Of a stretch of 64,000 nt of DNA, positions 1-8,643 are shown piece after piece. A model generated the notes under the pieces. It was not told where the DNA came from and ran no database searches. It was given only the letters and a program-made list of their open reading frames with translations. The stretch is taken from contig CAKPDR010000005.1 of assembly GCA_934149075.1 (NCBI GenBank), positions 38,437 to 102,436 on the forward strand, written 5' to 3'. The DNA is from an uncultured Clostridia bacterium. GTDB taxonomy: Bacteria > Bacillota > Clostridia > TANB77 > CAG-508. Both the position numbers and the translations under genes were made by a program. How positions within the stretch are numbered: position 1 is the first letter of the stretch; each line of letters opens with the position of its first letter.

Positions 1-671
1 TGAATATTTACCTTCGAATATATAATCTGGCAGGCTGTTAATTCAAAAGCTGTTGTTGCCAACATTGCAATTCCAAGATATTGTATATCTTTAGATATTT
101 TTTTTCTATTAACAATTAGAATAGCAATAAAATCTACTATAAGCACTATTAATGCTATATCGTAAGTTTCATTTAATTTTTCAATTATTTTTATATATTC
201 ACTATACATTTTATTTTCATATTGACTATGAATTAATGTATCTGTATATTCATTACATATATGCTCTACAAATTTATTTATAGCATCCTCGTTTTGTTTG
301 GTTTTTATTCCTAATTTGTCAATATTTGTATTCAAGTTGTCTGCAATTTCTTTAGTATCTATTTTTTGATCTGTACCAACATATATGTTTGATAACATTA
401 TATCAATGTCTTTTTCTACTTTTTCCTGTGTACATATACCTTGAAGCACTTGTTCATCTAATCCTGATTGGTATATATAATTTTCAAAATTTGATTCTAC
501 TAATTTATATGTTCCTGAATAAAAATCTGTTTCTTTTAGCTTTTGAACAACATAATTTTTATCGAAAAGTGTCGAAAACATAATTGTAATTATTCCTATA
601 CTTATCATGCATATTGTTAGTATTGTTATGAGTATAAATTTTAGAAGATTTACTATCACTTTCATTTTCAT
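1..671 (-). CDS. Membrane protein of unknown function, C-terminal part beyond the window
   Basis: An open minus-strand frame runs without a stop from an ATG at 671 to the window edge, giving about 223 residues. A hydrophobic N-terminal helix (about residues 8-33) is followed by a polar, probably extracytoplasmic region of about 130 residues and then further hydrophobic segments near the window edge. An AAAGGA ribosome-binding site lies upstream of the ATG; a second in-frame ATG at 665 is possible. It begins 20 bases after the sortase stop, so it is probably the third gene of the sortase operon. I recognise no family. The start is fairly sure and the function is unknown. Confidence 0.7.
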   Translation of the reverse strand, partial: MKMKVIVNLLKFILITILTICMISIGIITIMFSTLFDKNYVVQKLKETDFYSGTYKLVESNFENYIYQSGLDEQVLQGICTQEKVEKDIDIMLSNIYVGTDQKIDTKEIADNLNTNIDKLGIKTKQNEDAINKFVEHICNEYTDTLIHSQYENKMYSEYIKIIEKLNETYDIALIVLIVDFIAILIVNRKKISKDIQYLGIAMLATTAFELTACQIIYSKVNI

Positions 672-690
672 TTTTCCTTTCTTTTTGCAA

Positions 691-1326
691 TTATTTTTCT
701 AATTCTGCATAAACAACATATCTTTGTGTTGCATACCCTATGTTGTTAAATGGATAACATGTATATACCATTAATATTTCTTTATCCTTTTGAATTGGTA
801 ATTTATCTACTTCTGTCTCTTTTATTAATTGCATATCATAAATTTTATATACATATTCTCCATATGATGTTGTTACTTTTATTTCATTTCCTATTTGCAA
901 TTCTGAAAATCTTCTAAACATATTTTTTGAGTTATGCCCCATATATATTATTGAACCACCTTCACCCGGAAAATAGCTTCCACTAGAATGGCCAACTCCT
1001 TTTTTTAATATTTCTAGTGTATCACCATAATATATAGGTAATTTAACATTTATTTTATCTATTTCTATTGTTCCATATTGTGTTCCATATTCTGGATAAT
1101 TTTTTATTGTTGTTGTTTCTGTATTCTCATCTGTACTTATTGTTGTTTGCACAGGTTCAGCTTTCGTGTCTGTTGTAATTGAAACTTTATTTACTAATGT
1201 AAATACATCTCCTATTTTTCGCCCTAAAAATAGTTTTATGCCAAAAAGCAATAAACCGGCAATTAATAAAGCAACTATTATGCTACTAATAGTTGCTTTT
1301 ACTGATTGTACTAATTTATTTTTCAT
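691..1326 (-). CDS. Class D-type sortase
   Basis: A 211-residue transpeptidase predicted to cut a C-terminal sorting signal and attach the protein to the cell wall. One N-terminal membrane anchor (about residues 13-34) leads to a linker and then the sortase barrel. The catalytic triad is visible: His131 in YMGHNS, Cys190 in VYTCYPF and Arg202 in ATQRYVV. The short length, single N-terminal anchor and TCYPF pattern fit class D sortases. It overlaps the 3' end of the substrate gene upstream by 11 bases, which implies translational coupling. The class letter is less certain than the family. Confidence 0.93.
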   Translation of the reverse strand: MKNKLVQSVKATISSIIVALLIAGLLLFGIKLFLGRKIGDVFTLVNKVSITTDTKAEPVQTTISTDENTETTTIKNYPEYGTQYGTIEIDKINVKLPIYYGDTLEILKKGVGHSSGSYFPGEGGSIIYMGHNSKNMFRRFSELQIGNEIKVTTSYGEYVYKIYDMQLIKETEVDKLPIQKDKEILMVYTCYPFNNIGYATQRYVVYAELEK

Positions 1327-1840
1327 GTACAGTTCTCTTTGTTACAACAGTGATAGCAAGGGCAATTACTGCTATTACAGAAGTAGTTAAAACAACATTA
1401 ACGTTATTTCCTGTATATGCTAATTTTCCATTATTTTGTCCAACTGTTTCTATTAATTTTCCTGCATTGTTATAAATTTCTACAGAACCTTTTTTGAATA
1501 CTAATTTAACATCAACTACACTTGCTGCTGAATTAGCTATTGATTTTAATTGATCTTTTTGTGCTTTTGTTAATTTACTGTAATCTGTTGTTCCTGCTGA
1601 TTCCATAACTGCTATTGCTTCGTCTGCTTTTGCTATTATTGAATTTGCTTGCTCTTCTGTTACTGGATTTTCTGATAAGTATCTTTCTATTTTTACTTTA
1701 TCAGCTGTTGTCATTCCGTATTTTTGCCCTTTTGCATATAATTCATTTGCTAATGTGCTTGTTGTTGCAGCATTTACTAATGTTGCACATGCCATTACTA
1801 TTATGGCTGTTAATATTGATATTACTAAACTTTTTTTCAT
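1316..1840 (-). CDS. Small secreted protein with LAYTG-type sortase sorting signal
   Basis: A 174-residue protein with an N-terminal signal peptide (MKK, hydrophobic stretch, small residues near 22-25) and a C-terminal cell-wall sorting signal. The signal is LAYTG at 140-144, a hydrophobic helix about 149-167, and a charged tail with KR and HEK. The middle is a mostly helical region followed by a short beta-rich stretch (about 110-135). It lies immediately upstream of and overlaps the sortase gene, so it is the likely dedicated substrate. Its role at the surface cannot be told from sequence. Confidence 0.85.
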   Translation of the reverse strand: MKKSLVISILTAIIVMACATLVNAATTSTLANELYAKGQKYGMTTADKVKIERYLSENPVTEEQANSIIAKADEAIAVMESAGTTDYSKLTKAQKDQLKSIANSAASVVDVKLVFKKGSVEIYNNAGKLIETVGQNNGKLAYTGNNVNVVLTTSVIAVIALAITVVTKRTVHEK

Positions 1841-1867
1841 AGTTTTTCTCCCTTTCTTTTTTTATTT

Positions 1868-2506
1868 TTAGTCTACTTCTTGATTATAACATTTAGTTTT
1901 TTTTTGTGCAATAGTTTTTCGAAAATTTTTGGTGTTTTTTAAGTTTGATATTATTGACAATAAAATTGTAAATATTGTTACTCCAATTATTGCACCAGTT
2001 GTATCTATTAATACATCTGTAACTTGACTTGTCCTACCTTCTACAAATAATTGATGTAACTCGTCTGTGCAGGCATATAAGAATGATATTCCTATTGGCA
2101 TTATTAGATTTTTTAAACCAGATATTTTAAATATTTTTAAACAGTTACATATTAATATACTTAGTACAAAATATACGCTAGTATGCATACATTTTCTTAA
2201 TGGCTTGTTTAGCTTTTCTATTAATTGTTCTTCCTTTGGCTCATTTTGCATTGTCTGATTTTGATTTACCTTATTTATTTCAGTATTATTTTTTATTTGA
2301 TTATTTGCAAATACTTCGTTTGCGCTTTCTTCATTGCTTATTGTTTCTTCAATTTTTTCTGCCTTTTCGTGTTGTGTTATTGTTTCTATTACTTCTTTTA
2401 TTGTTGATTTGCTTTTTGTGTTTGATTCATCTCCTGGCATTGATGAGAACCAGAAGATTACTGCCATCCATATTATTATAAGTACTATGCTTATTGTTTT
2501 TTTCAT
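1868..2506 (-). CDS. VanZ-family membrane protein
   Basis: A 212-residue VanZ-like protein. The first transmembrane helix carries the typical start (WMAVIFWFSSMPG), and the later core has RKCMHTSVYFVL and the family signature around ACTDELHQLFVEGRTSQVTD. Between helix 1 and the core is a long polar insert (about residues 25-100) rich in Glu, Asn and Gln, longer than in the second VanZ protein at 12339-12833. Its ATG overlaps the stop of the upstream HEPN-motif gene in an ATGA arrangement, so the two are translationally coupled. VanZ proteins are linked to low-level teicoplanin resistance in enterococci; the role here is unknown and no vanHAX genes are present. Confidence 0.85.
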   Translation of the reverse strand: MKKTISIVLIIIWMAVIFWFSSMPGDESNTKSKSTIKEVIETITQHEKAEKIEETISNEESANEVFANNQIKNNTEINKVNQNQTMQNEPKEEQLIEKLNKPLRKCMHTSVYFVLSILICNCLKIFKISGLKNLIMPIGISFLYACTDELHQLFVEGRTSQVTDVLIDTTGAIIGVTIFTILLSIISNLKNTKNFRKTIAQKKTKCYNQEVD

Positions 2507-3099
2507 GATATTTTCCTTTCGCCGTCCTCTATTATTTCAATCCACTTTAATAATGTTTTTTCTTTTAACACCATTCTTGCTGATACAAAAAAGTTTTCAC
2601 CTTTTTTCTTTCCATCTTCAAGAAAATAATAAATATTATTAGTATTATCTCTTGAAATTGCTATTCTACCATGAGCTAAAGCATTTCTAATATGATAAAA
2701 TATTGATAATACTTCATTATATTTATTCATTTTTACACAAGCAATTCTTTCGGTCTTAGACAACTTATGAAAATTTTTCTTTAATTCACATACTTCGCAA
2801 GCATTTTTCATATCTCTATAATTCTGTGCTATATATAAACTTTTTTCTTTTTTTAACTCACATACTGAATATAATGTTTTCTTCAATTGTTGTTTCTTCC
2901 ATACATCATTTTTCCAACCATATTCCTCTATAGCCTTTCCATTGGCACTAACATCAGTACATAATGTATTTATAACAAAAAACCATATTATTTTATTTAA
3001 ATTTGAAATATCCAAATTATTTGGAATTTTCTTATTAATCCATCCTGGATTTAACGAAGTAATTTCATTATCTGATATTCTTCTTTTCTTTCTTCCCAT
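2503..3099 (-). CDS. HEPN-motif protein (putative RNase or nucleotide-binding helical protein)
   Basis: A 198-residue, mostly helical, basic protein. The start at 3099 (MGRKKRR) is preferred over an upstream ATG at 3135 because a GGAG site lies just before it. Near the C-terminus the segment YHIRNALAHGRI contains an Rx4H motif (Arg138 and His143, with Asn after the Arg), the hallmark of HEPN domains, many of which are RNases in defence or toxin systems. Cysteines at 80, 101 and 104 may be structural. It is coupled by ATGA overlap to vanZ downstream. The HEPN assignment comes from the motif and helical setting only; RNase activity is inference. Confidence 0.6.
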   Translation of the reverse strand: MGRKKRRISDNEITSLNPGWINKKIPNNLDISNLNKIIWFFVINTLCTDVSANGKAIEEYGWKNDVWKKQQLKKTLYSVCELKKEKSLYIAQNYRDMKNACEVCELKKNFHKLSKTERIACVKMNKYNEVLSIFYHIRNALAHGRIAISRDNTNNIYYFLEDGKKKGENFFVSARMVLKEKTLLKWIEIIEDGERKIS

Positions 3100-3390
3100 A
3101 TAATCTCCATTTAATTTTACATTTATTTGCAACATTTATTACATCTAAATTAATAATTATTCATATCTTCAAACTCTTTTTTCTTACTATTTGACCAGCT
3201 TGATTCAAAAAGAAAATACTACATGTTCAGCAATTTTTATTGTTTTTGAATCTTCAAAAAATGAAATATTTATTTAGTTCGACAGATTCTTTAACAAGAA
3301 ATTATGCAAATAACACTTATTTTCTAAATATATTTCTATACACAATAAATCTTTATATATAGCATTTTGTAGCTACTATTTTATTTAAAA
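3100..3390. other. AT-rich intergenic region with a possible gene relic
   Basis: This gap of about 290 bases separates the polysaccharide flippase from the HEPN gene. On the minus strand a run of sense codons ends in TAA at 3150-3152 (last residues SSWSNSKKKEFEDMNNY). Nearby fragments in other frames look like eroded coding sequence. No strong hairpin terminator or promoter is obvious. Confidence 0.3.
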
Positions 3391-4773
3391 TTATTTTCTA
3401 ATTTTACATTTTATTTTATTTAAATATTTATATATTTCATTAATATATTTTTTAAAAAAAATAGAATACATAATCAATAATGCAAGTATATAAATACAAC
3501 AGCCTAATATTGAATTAAAACAATATCCAACAAATAAATAAATAGTAATAATCAAAAATATCCCTATATACTCCAAAGCAGTAAATCTATAGCGATTATG
3601 TTTATCTAATTCACATACTAACATCCATATAATCGTAGTAAATAATGTTGCAAATGCAAAACTCGAAATATTTTTATAAAAATAATAAAATGCAAAATTA
3701 GTTAATATTCCAACACAAATCATTATTATCATTTGTAAAAAATACTTATTTTGTTTTCCCTCAGATTTATATATATTAACATATATTCCTTTAATTATAA
3801 CATTAAAGGCCTGTGCACCAAATAGTAAAAAAATTATACTATTAGCTTCATTGTATTTTTTTAAATACGTTTCTAAGATAAATTTTGCAGGAAATGCCGC
3901 TGCTATTACAATTAATCCCCATAATAGGACATATCTTTTTATCTTTTTAATTTCCTCTTCTTTCGGTTTTTTGCAAAAATAATTGTACATTGAAACAGTT
4001 ATCGGTGTTATGAAAACATTTACTAAATTTTCCATACTCACTGAAAATGAATAAATTGCAAATTTTGAAGAATCCATTAATATTTTAACAAACCATCTAT
4101 CAAGTCCTGTAAATATACCACTTGAAAAGTTACCTAACATTAAAACAAATCCCGCTGAAATATTATTTTTAATTTCATTTAACGAAATTTTTCCTTTATT
4201 GATAAAATGTAATCTTTTTTCTAATTTGTATATTAAATATACGGAAATTAATATTCCAGTTAATACTTGAACCCATATATAATAATTCGAATTATCACTT
4301 TTAAAAATAAAAATTAATATTATATTTATTATAAATATAGCAATTTTCTCAATATTCAATGATCTACCATATAATCCAAATTCTCCAGTAGCTTGATATA
4401 ATGATTTTAAATATCCTAATATATTATAAGAAAAAATACCAAAAGCAAATGCAATAATGATATTATCATTTAAAATAATTCCAATTATTAAAACAGAAAC
4501 AAGCATAAGCAATATTAAAACAAAATAATTTATAAAGTTTTTCGCAATACTTTCTTTATCAATTTCATCAATTGATAATCCACCAAATTTAAGATACATA
4601 CCATCATTATAACCCAAACTAAAAAAACCAGCATATGTTATATACAATGCATATGTCTTTACTAATGAATACGAATTGATACTTAAGTATTTAGGTAATA
4701 TAAAATTCGTTAATATACCAATTACCATTGTAATTACATTAGCAGACATAATTTGAAATAATCCTTTTTTCAT
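3391..4773 (-). CDS. Wzx-type polysaccharide flippase (MATE/MOP superfamily)
   Basis: A 460-residue integral membrane protein with about 12-14 hydrophobic helices, no large soluble domain, and the N-terminal pattern of O-antigen/teichoic-acid repeat-unit flippases (LTNFILPKYLSINSYSLVKTY). It should move the undecaprenyl-diphosphate-linked repeat unit to the outer membrane face before polymerisation. It is the last gene of the polysaccharide operon and overlaps the upstream glycosyltransferase by 4 bases. The lysine-rich C-terminus is cytoplasmic. The flippase call is well supported; the substrate is unknown. Confidence 0.88.
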   Translation of the reverse strand: MKKGLFQIMSANVITMVIGILTNFILPKYLSINSYSLVKTYALYITYAGFFSLGYNDGMYLKFGGLSIDEIDKESIAKNFINYFVLILLMLVSVLIIGIILNDNIIIAFAFGIFSYNILGYLKSLYQATGEFGLYGRSLNIEKIAIFIINIILIFIFKSDNSNYYIWVQVLTGILISVYLIYKLEKRLHFINKGKISLNEIKNNISAGFVLMLGNFSSGIFTGLDRWFVKILMDSSKFAIYSFSVSMENLVNVFITPITVSMYNYFCKKPKEEEIKKIKRYVLLWGLIVIAAAFPAKFILETYLKKYNEANSIIFLLFGAQAFNVIIKGIYVNIYKSEGKQNKYFLQMIIMICVGILTNFAFYYFYKNISSFAFATLFTTIIWMLVCELDKHNRYRFTALEYIGIFLIITIYLFVGYCFNSILGCCIYILALLIMYSIFFKKYINEIYKYLNKIKCKIRK

Positions 4774-5732
4774 ATCTTATTGCTCCTTAATAATAATTGT
4801 CCATAAAAAGTTAGTTGTCCTTTTTTTTCTTTTAATAATTTTCTTTTATAATTTGTCTTATATATATATGTCTTACTTCTCTCCATGTCAAATATATTTT
4901 TATTATAATAATTTGAAAAATTATTTTCAATTTTAAAAATATCTTCATTGTTTTTAGGAACACTATCTATATATTTTTTTATATATTCTATATAGTCGTA
5001 TCCCAATGATATTACGCAATCCAAAAACAAATATGTAATAACGTAATTTTCTTTTTTCCAATATTCTAATAAAAAATCTTTAATATAACTCATCATCGGA
5101 TTATTTCTTGACGACATAAGAACACTTGTAGTCCATAACCCTTTACATATGTGAAAGTCATTATATAGTTCATGTTTTACCGAGTAAAAACCATAATTAT
5201 ATATTTCATCATCTAATGATTTTGATAAATATATTGTTGCATCAAACCAAATTCCTCCATATTTTTCTAATAACATAACACGTAATAAATCCGAAAAGTG
5301 TGCCAATGGAATTATTCCTTTTTCTACTTTACATATTATATAACTAGGAACATCTATATAATTTTTATAATTTTTTCTAGAAATCATTATTACTTCCTTA
5401 TTAATTGAATTTTGCTTTATTGAACTTATACATGTATTGACTATTTCAGGACAATTATCAAAGCCTTGCCACCAAAAGATAAATATTTTTGATTCTCTCT
5501 CTATTTTTTCACAATTGTCTTGTACTACTTTATATCGTTCAACCACATATCTATACTTTGCATAAAGTTCATTTTTAACTGCTTTATTTCTAACTATTAT
5601 AATTTTTCTTTTTAAATAAGGTATTTTAGAAAAAATTATATTTATACAAAATTCTAAAGATGCAAATTTAATACCAAAATAATGATATATATTTAATATG
5701 TCATTCAACTTCTTTAAAATCTTTTTTTTCAT
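4770..5732 (-). CDS. Capsular polysaccharide glycosyltransferase (Caps_synth-like)
   Basis: A 320-residue cytoplasmic glycosyltransferase. The region FIFWWQGFDNCPEIVNTCI and the later RVMLLEKYGGIWFDATIYL match the capsular polysaccharide synthesis/glycosyltransferase-sugar family, in which the Asp of the WFDAT segment takes the place of the DXD metal- and nucleotide-sugar-binding site. It lies within the polysaccharide operon between the acetyltransferase and the flippase gene, with which it overlaps by 4 bases. The sugar donor cannot be inferred. Confidence 0.82.
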   Translation of the reverse strand: MKKKILKKLNDILNIYHYFGIKFASLEFCINIIFSKIPYLKRKIIIVRNKAVKNELYAKYRYVVERYKVVQDNCEKIERESKIFIFWWQGFDNCPEIVNTCISSIKQNSINKEVIMISRKNYKNYIDVPSYIICKVEKGIIPLAHFSDLLRVMLLEKYGGIWFDATIYLSKSLDDEIYNYGFYSVKHELYNDFHICKGLWTTSVLMSSRNNPMMSYIKDFLLEYWKKENYVITYLFLDCVISLGYDYIEYIKKYIDSVPKNNEDIFKIENNFSNYYNKNIFDMERSKTYIYKTNYKRKLLKEKKGQLTFYGQLLLRSNKI

Positions 5733-5746
5733 AAAATCACCAACTT

Positions 5747-6400
5747 CTACTCTATCTTGTTTATTTCATCTACGATTTCATCTACATTCTCAACTGTTAA
5801 ATTTTTATATAAAATATTTATATTTTTCTCATTAATATTCTTTTTATATAAATCAACTTTTTTTATTTTTTCTATTATTTCATTTTCAAATCTAAATTTT
5901 ATATTTCTAGCTGGATTTCCCCCAACTATCGAATATGGCAAAACATCTTTAGTTACCACTGAACCTGCAGCAATAACTGCTCCTTTTCCAATTGTAACTC
6001 CTGAAAGTATAAATACTCTTTCTCCAATCCAAACTTCGTCATTTATTATAATTGGTCCCTTTGATAACGAATCAGATGCCTTTTTTAATTTCTTTACTGC
6101 AAAAGGATAAGTTGTTATACAATGATAATTATGCTCTCCTCCTAATAAAAATTTTACATCTGCTGCAATTGACACATTAGAGCCTATTGTCAACTTTTCT
6201 TTTTCATTACCCGAATATCCTATATTAATCGTTCCATATGTATTAAATCCGATTTTTACATTATCGGATAAACAAAATTTTAATGATTCAGGATTAGTTA
6301 TTTCTCCAAGTCTTGTGTAATTATGTGGATTTTTTTTTCTCCACAAACATCTACCATATAATTTTTTTATTCTAAAAAAAATAAACTTCAAAAACTTCAT
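5747..6400 (-). CDS. Hexapeptide-repeat acyltransferase (WcaF/CatB-like)
   Basis: A 217-residue left-handed beta-helix acyltransferase that probably O-acetylates a sugar of the surface polysaccharide using acetyl-CoA. The isoleucine-patch repeats are clear (NDEVWIGERVFILSGVTIG, then GAVIAAGSVVTKDV), followed by the family end motif SIVGGNPARNIKFRF. A His in the loop GGEHNYHCITTYPF is a candidate catalytic residue. The start is supported by GGAG five bases before ATG. Its place between Wzy and a glycosyltransferase gene suggests repeat-unit decoration. Confidence 0.85.
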   Translation of the reverse strand: MKFLKFIFFRIKKLYGRCLWRKKNPHNYTRLGEITNPESLKFCLSDNVKIGFNTYGTINIGYSGNEKEKLTIGSNVSIAADVKFLLGGEHNYHCITTYPFAVKKLKKASDSLSKGPIIINDEVWIGERVFILSGVTIGKGAVIAAGSVVTKDVLPYSIVGGNPARNIKFRFENEIIEKIKKVDLYKKNINEKNINILYKNLTVENVDEIVDEINKIE

Positions 6401-6422
6401 ATCTTCTCCATTCTGTTAATTC

Positions 6423-7751
6423 TTATTTAAAAATAATCTTATATTTTTCTATTTTAACATTTACAATTATATAATAAATTATATATAAAATTATAAATGT
6501 AGTTAGCATATTAAAGGAAATATAATTTTTAAAAAAACAATCATCTATTGCTATCTCAAAAATATGATATAATAGATATGAATAAAAAAATGTATTCCAT
6601 CTAAATTCCTTCTCATTATTAATTCTTTTTAATTTAAAATAAAATTTATTGTAAAATAAAGAGCATAAAAATTGCAATACAAAAACTCCTACTATTCCAA
6701 AATCATTATAATATCTTCTTATTGCACCATAAACATTTCCAATGGTCATTCCATTTGACGTTCTAAATTCCAGATTAGTATTTGTTAAATATATGTTACT
6801 AACATCGACTATATTAAATTTTTGCAATGTGCTATATATTCCTGAGAAAGTCTCTTGTCCAAAAATCACTTTACTACCAATTGGCGGATCCTTTATATAT
6901 AAATTAAAATTCTGGATGGAACCACCAATATAATATGAAATATAATCAATAATTGAGTTAACATTATTTCCCAGTCTTATTAAATATTTTAAAAAATAAA
7001 AACCAATCATGCTAATACACAATATAAATAAACCCTTTTTTATATATTTCATACTCAAAGGTTTCTCCCAATTATTTTTTTTCATATTGGTAAAATACAC
7101 ACTTGCAAATCCTGTACCAATTAACCACAAAATATAGCCTCTTCCTCCTCCAATTAAATTTTGAATCGCTGTCAACAGAACAATAATTATTAAATATTTA
7201 TTAACCTTTTGATTCTTTATTTCAAATTGTGAATTATATGCTAATACAAATATCGAGGTAAATCCCATAGCTCTTGCCATCTTAAGCATTTGATTCATCA
7301 ATGTCGACAATGTCTCTGCATCAGAATTTACTGCTGTATATGTTCGATAGTAATATGCCATCCCAAAAAAGCCAAGATTATTTCCTCCTATTATAGATAT
7401 TTCATATACTTCTTTGATATAAAAGATAGTAATTACAATATCAATAATAAGTAGAAATATTATAATATTTTTATCAACACTAATTGGATTTAAATTTATT
7501 GCAGTATTTACTTTTTTTCTTCCACAAAAAAATAAGCATGGAATAACAAATCCAATTAAACCAACCGCCATTATAACAAATGTTTTAAAAGAATAATCAA
7601 TTTCCCAGGCTTTAATATTTATTATAGCAAATGAAATAGATATTATATACATAATCATAGCTAAAACACTTGGTGCTAATATATCTCTATTGCATAAGAT
7701 ATACGTTATAATTAATAAGAATATTGAAAGTCCAAATAATAAATATAACAT
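6423..7751 (-). CDS. Wzy-type oligosaccharide repeat-unit polymerase
   Basis: A 442-residue membrane protein with about 11-12 hydrophobic helices and a large loop in the second half (about residues 270-340, with FGQETFSGIYSTLQKF and NGMTIGNVYGAIRRYYNDFG). The pattern fits the O-antigen polymerase (oligosaccharide repeat-unit polymerase) family, which links flipped repeat units outside the membrane. Wzy proteins are poorly conserved, so topology and operon position carry the call. It begins a few bases after the GT2 gene. Confidence 0.82.
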   Translation of the reverse strand: MLYLLFGLSIFLLIITYILCNRDILAPSVLAMIMYIISISFAIINIKAWEIDYSFKTFVIMAVGLIGFVIPCLFFCGRKKVNTAINLNPISVDKNIIIFLLIIDIVITIFYIKEVYEISIIGGNNLGFFGMAYYYRTYTAVNSDAETLSTLMNQMLKMARAMGFTSIFVLAYNSQFEIKNQKVNKYLIIIVLLTAIQNLIGGGRGYILWLIGTGFASVYFTNMKKNNWEKPLSMKYIKKGLFILCISMIGFYFLKYLIRLGNNVNSIIDYISYYIGGSIQNFNLYIKDPPIGSKVIFGQETFSGIYSTLQKFNIVDVSNIYLTNTNLEFRTSNGMTIGNVYGAIRRYYNDFGIVGVFVLQFLCSLFYNKFYFKLKRINNEKEFRWNTFFYSYLLYHIFEIAIDDCFFKNYISFNMLTTFIILYIIYYIIVNVKIEKYKIIFK

Positions 7752-7752
7752 T

Positions 7753-8643
7753 TTATTTTACTCCTTTCAATACATAATAGATATCTACCAACCAAATTCT
7801 CCATGAATAATAATATTTGAAATATATTATGGAAAAAAAAACATTTATAACTTTATTATTTTCCAGATTGTTTAGCCTTTTTTCGAAAACTTTTTTTTGG
7901 CTTATAAAAAAATTGTTCTCGTTACTTAATTTTATTAGATACTCTATATTTTTTATTTGTTCTTTAATCGCATCTATTCTTTTATTTTTATTATTTTTCT
8001 TATTATTTGATGCATTTGAACTATGTCTTCTATATTTTATTGTGATTTTGTTTAGATTATATACTCTTTTATTTAATGAAGCAATATGCCATAATAAATT
8101 ATCATGTGGTATCAAAAAATCAATATTTTGCTTATAAAGTTGTACTAATTCTTTTGTTATACAAAATGTACATCCGGGTCTTGGTGTATTAACACAGTGA
8201 TTTATATTAAATTTTTTCTTTAGTCTTTTTATTCCAAGCCATTCTTGTTTAACAACATTTTTACAATCATCTTGATAAAAAGATTGTAAATTGGACATCA
8301 ATAATAATATATCATTTTTTTTCATTTCATTCATCATTATTTCGATTTTATTTTCAATCCATATATCATCCTGATCTGACAAAAATATATAATCACCACT
8401 ACATGATATTATAGAATTATAGAAATTTTTTTTATAACCTAGATTAATCTCATTTTGTTTTATATTCCATTTTATATTTTCATTTTTTTTTGAATATTCC
8501 AATATAAATTCGAATGTACCATCTGTAGATAAATCATCTCTTATAACAATCTCATCTGGTTTCATTGTTTGATTTATTATTGAATCTAATTGCTCCTTTA
8601 TATATTTCTTTCCATTATATGTTGCCAATGCAATGCTAATCAT
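7753..8643 (-). CDS. Family 2 glycosyltransferase
   Basis: A 296-residue GT-A fold transferase. The N-terminus (MISIALATYNGKKYIKEQLD), RDDLSTDGT and FLSDQDDIW (the DXD-like metal site) are typical of GT2 rhamnosyl-/sugar transferases for surface glycans. The ATG at 8643 is chosen because GGAGGT lies about eight bases before it; an upstream in-frame ATG at 8667 lacks such a site. It overlaps the end of the preceding GT4 gene by 8 bases. The C-terminal region is basic and aromatic and may touch the membrane. Confidence 0.9.
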   Translation of the reverse strand: MISIALATYNGKKYIKEQLDSIINQTMKPDEIVIRDDLSTDGTFEFILEYSKKNENIKWNIKQNEINLGYKKNFYNSIISCSGDYIFLSDQDDIWIENKIEIMMNEMKKNDILLLMSNLQSFYQDDCKNVVKQEWLGIKRLKKKFNINHCVNTPRPGCTFCITKELVQLYKQNIDFLIPHDNLLWHIASLNKRVYNLNKITIKYRRHSSNASNNKKNNKNKRIDAIKEQIKNIEYLIKLSNENNFFISQKKVFEKRLNNLENNKVINVFFSIIYFKYYYSWRIWLVDIYYVLKGVK

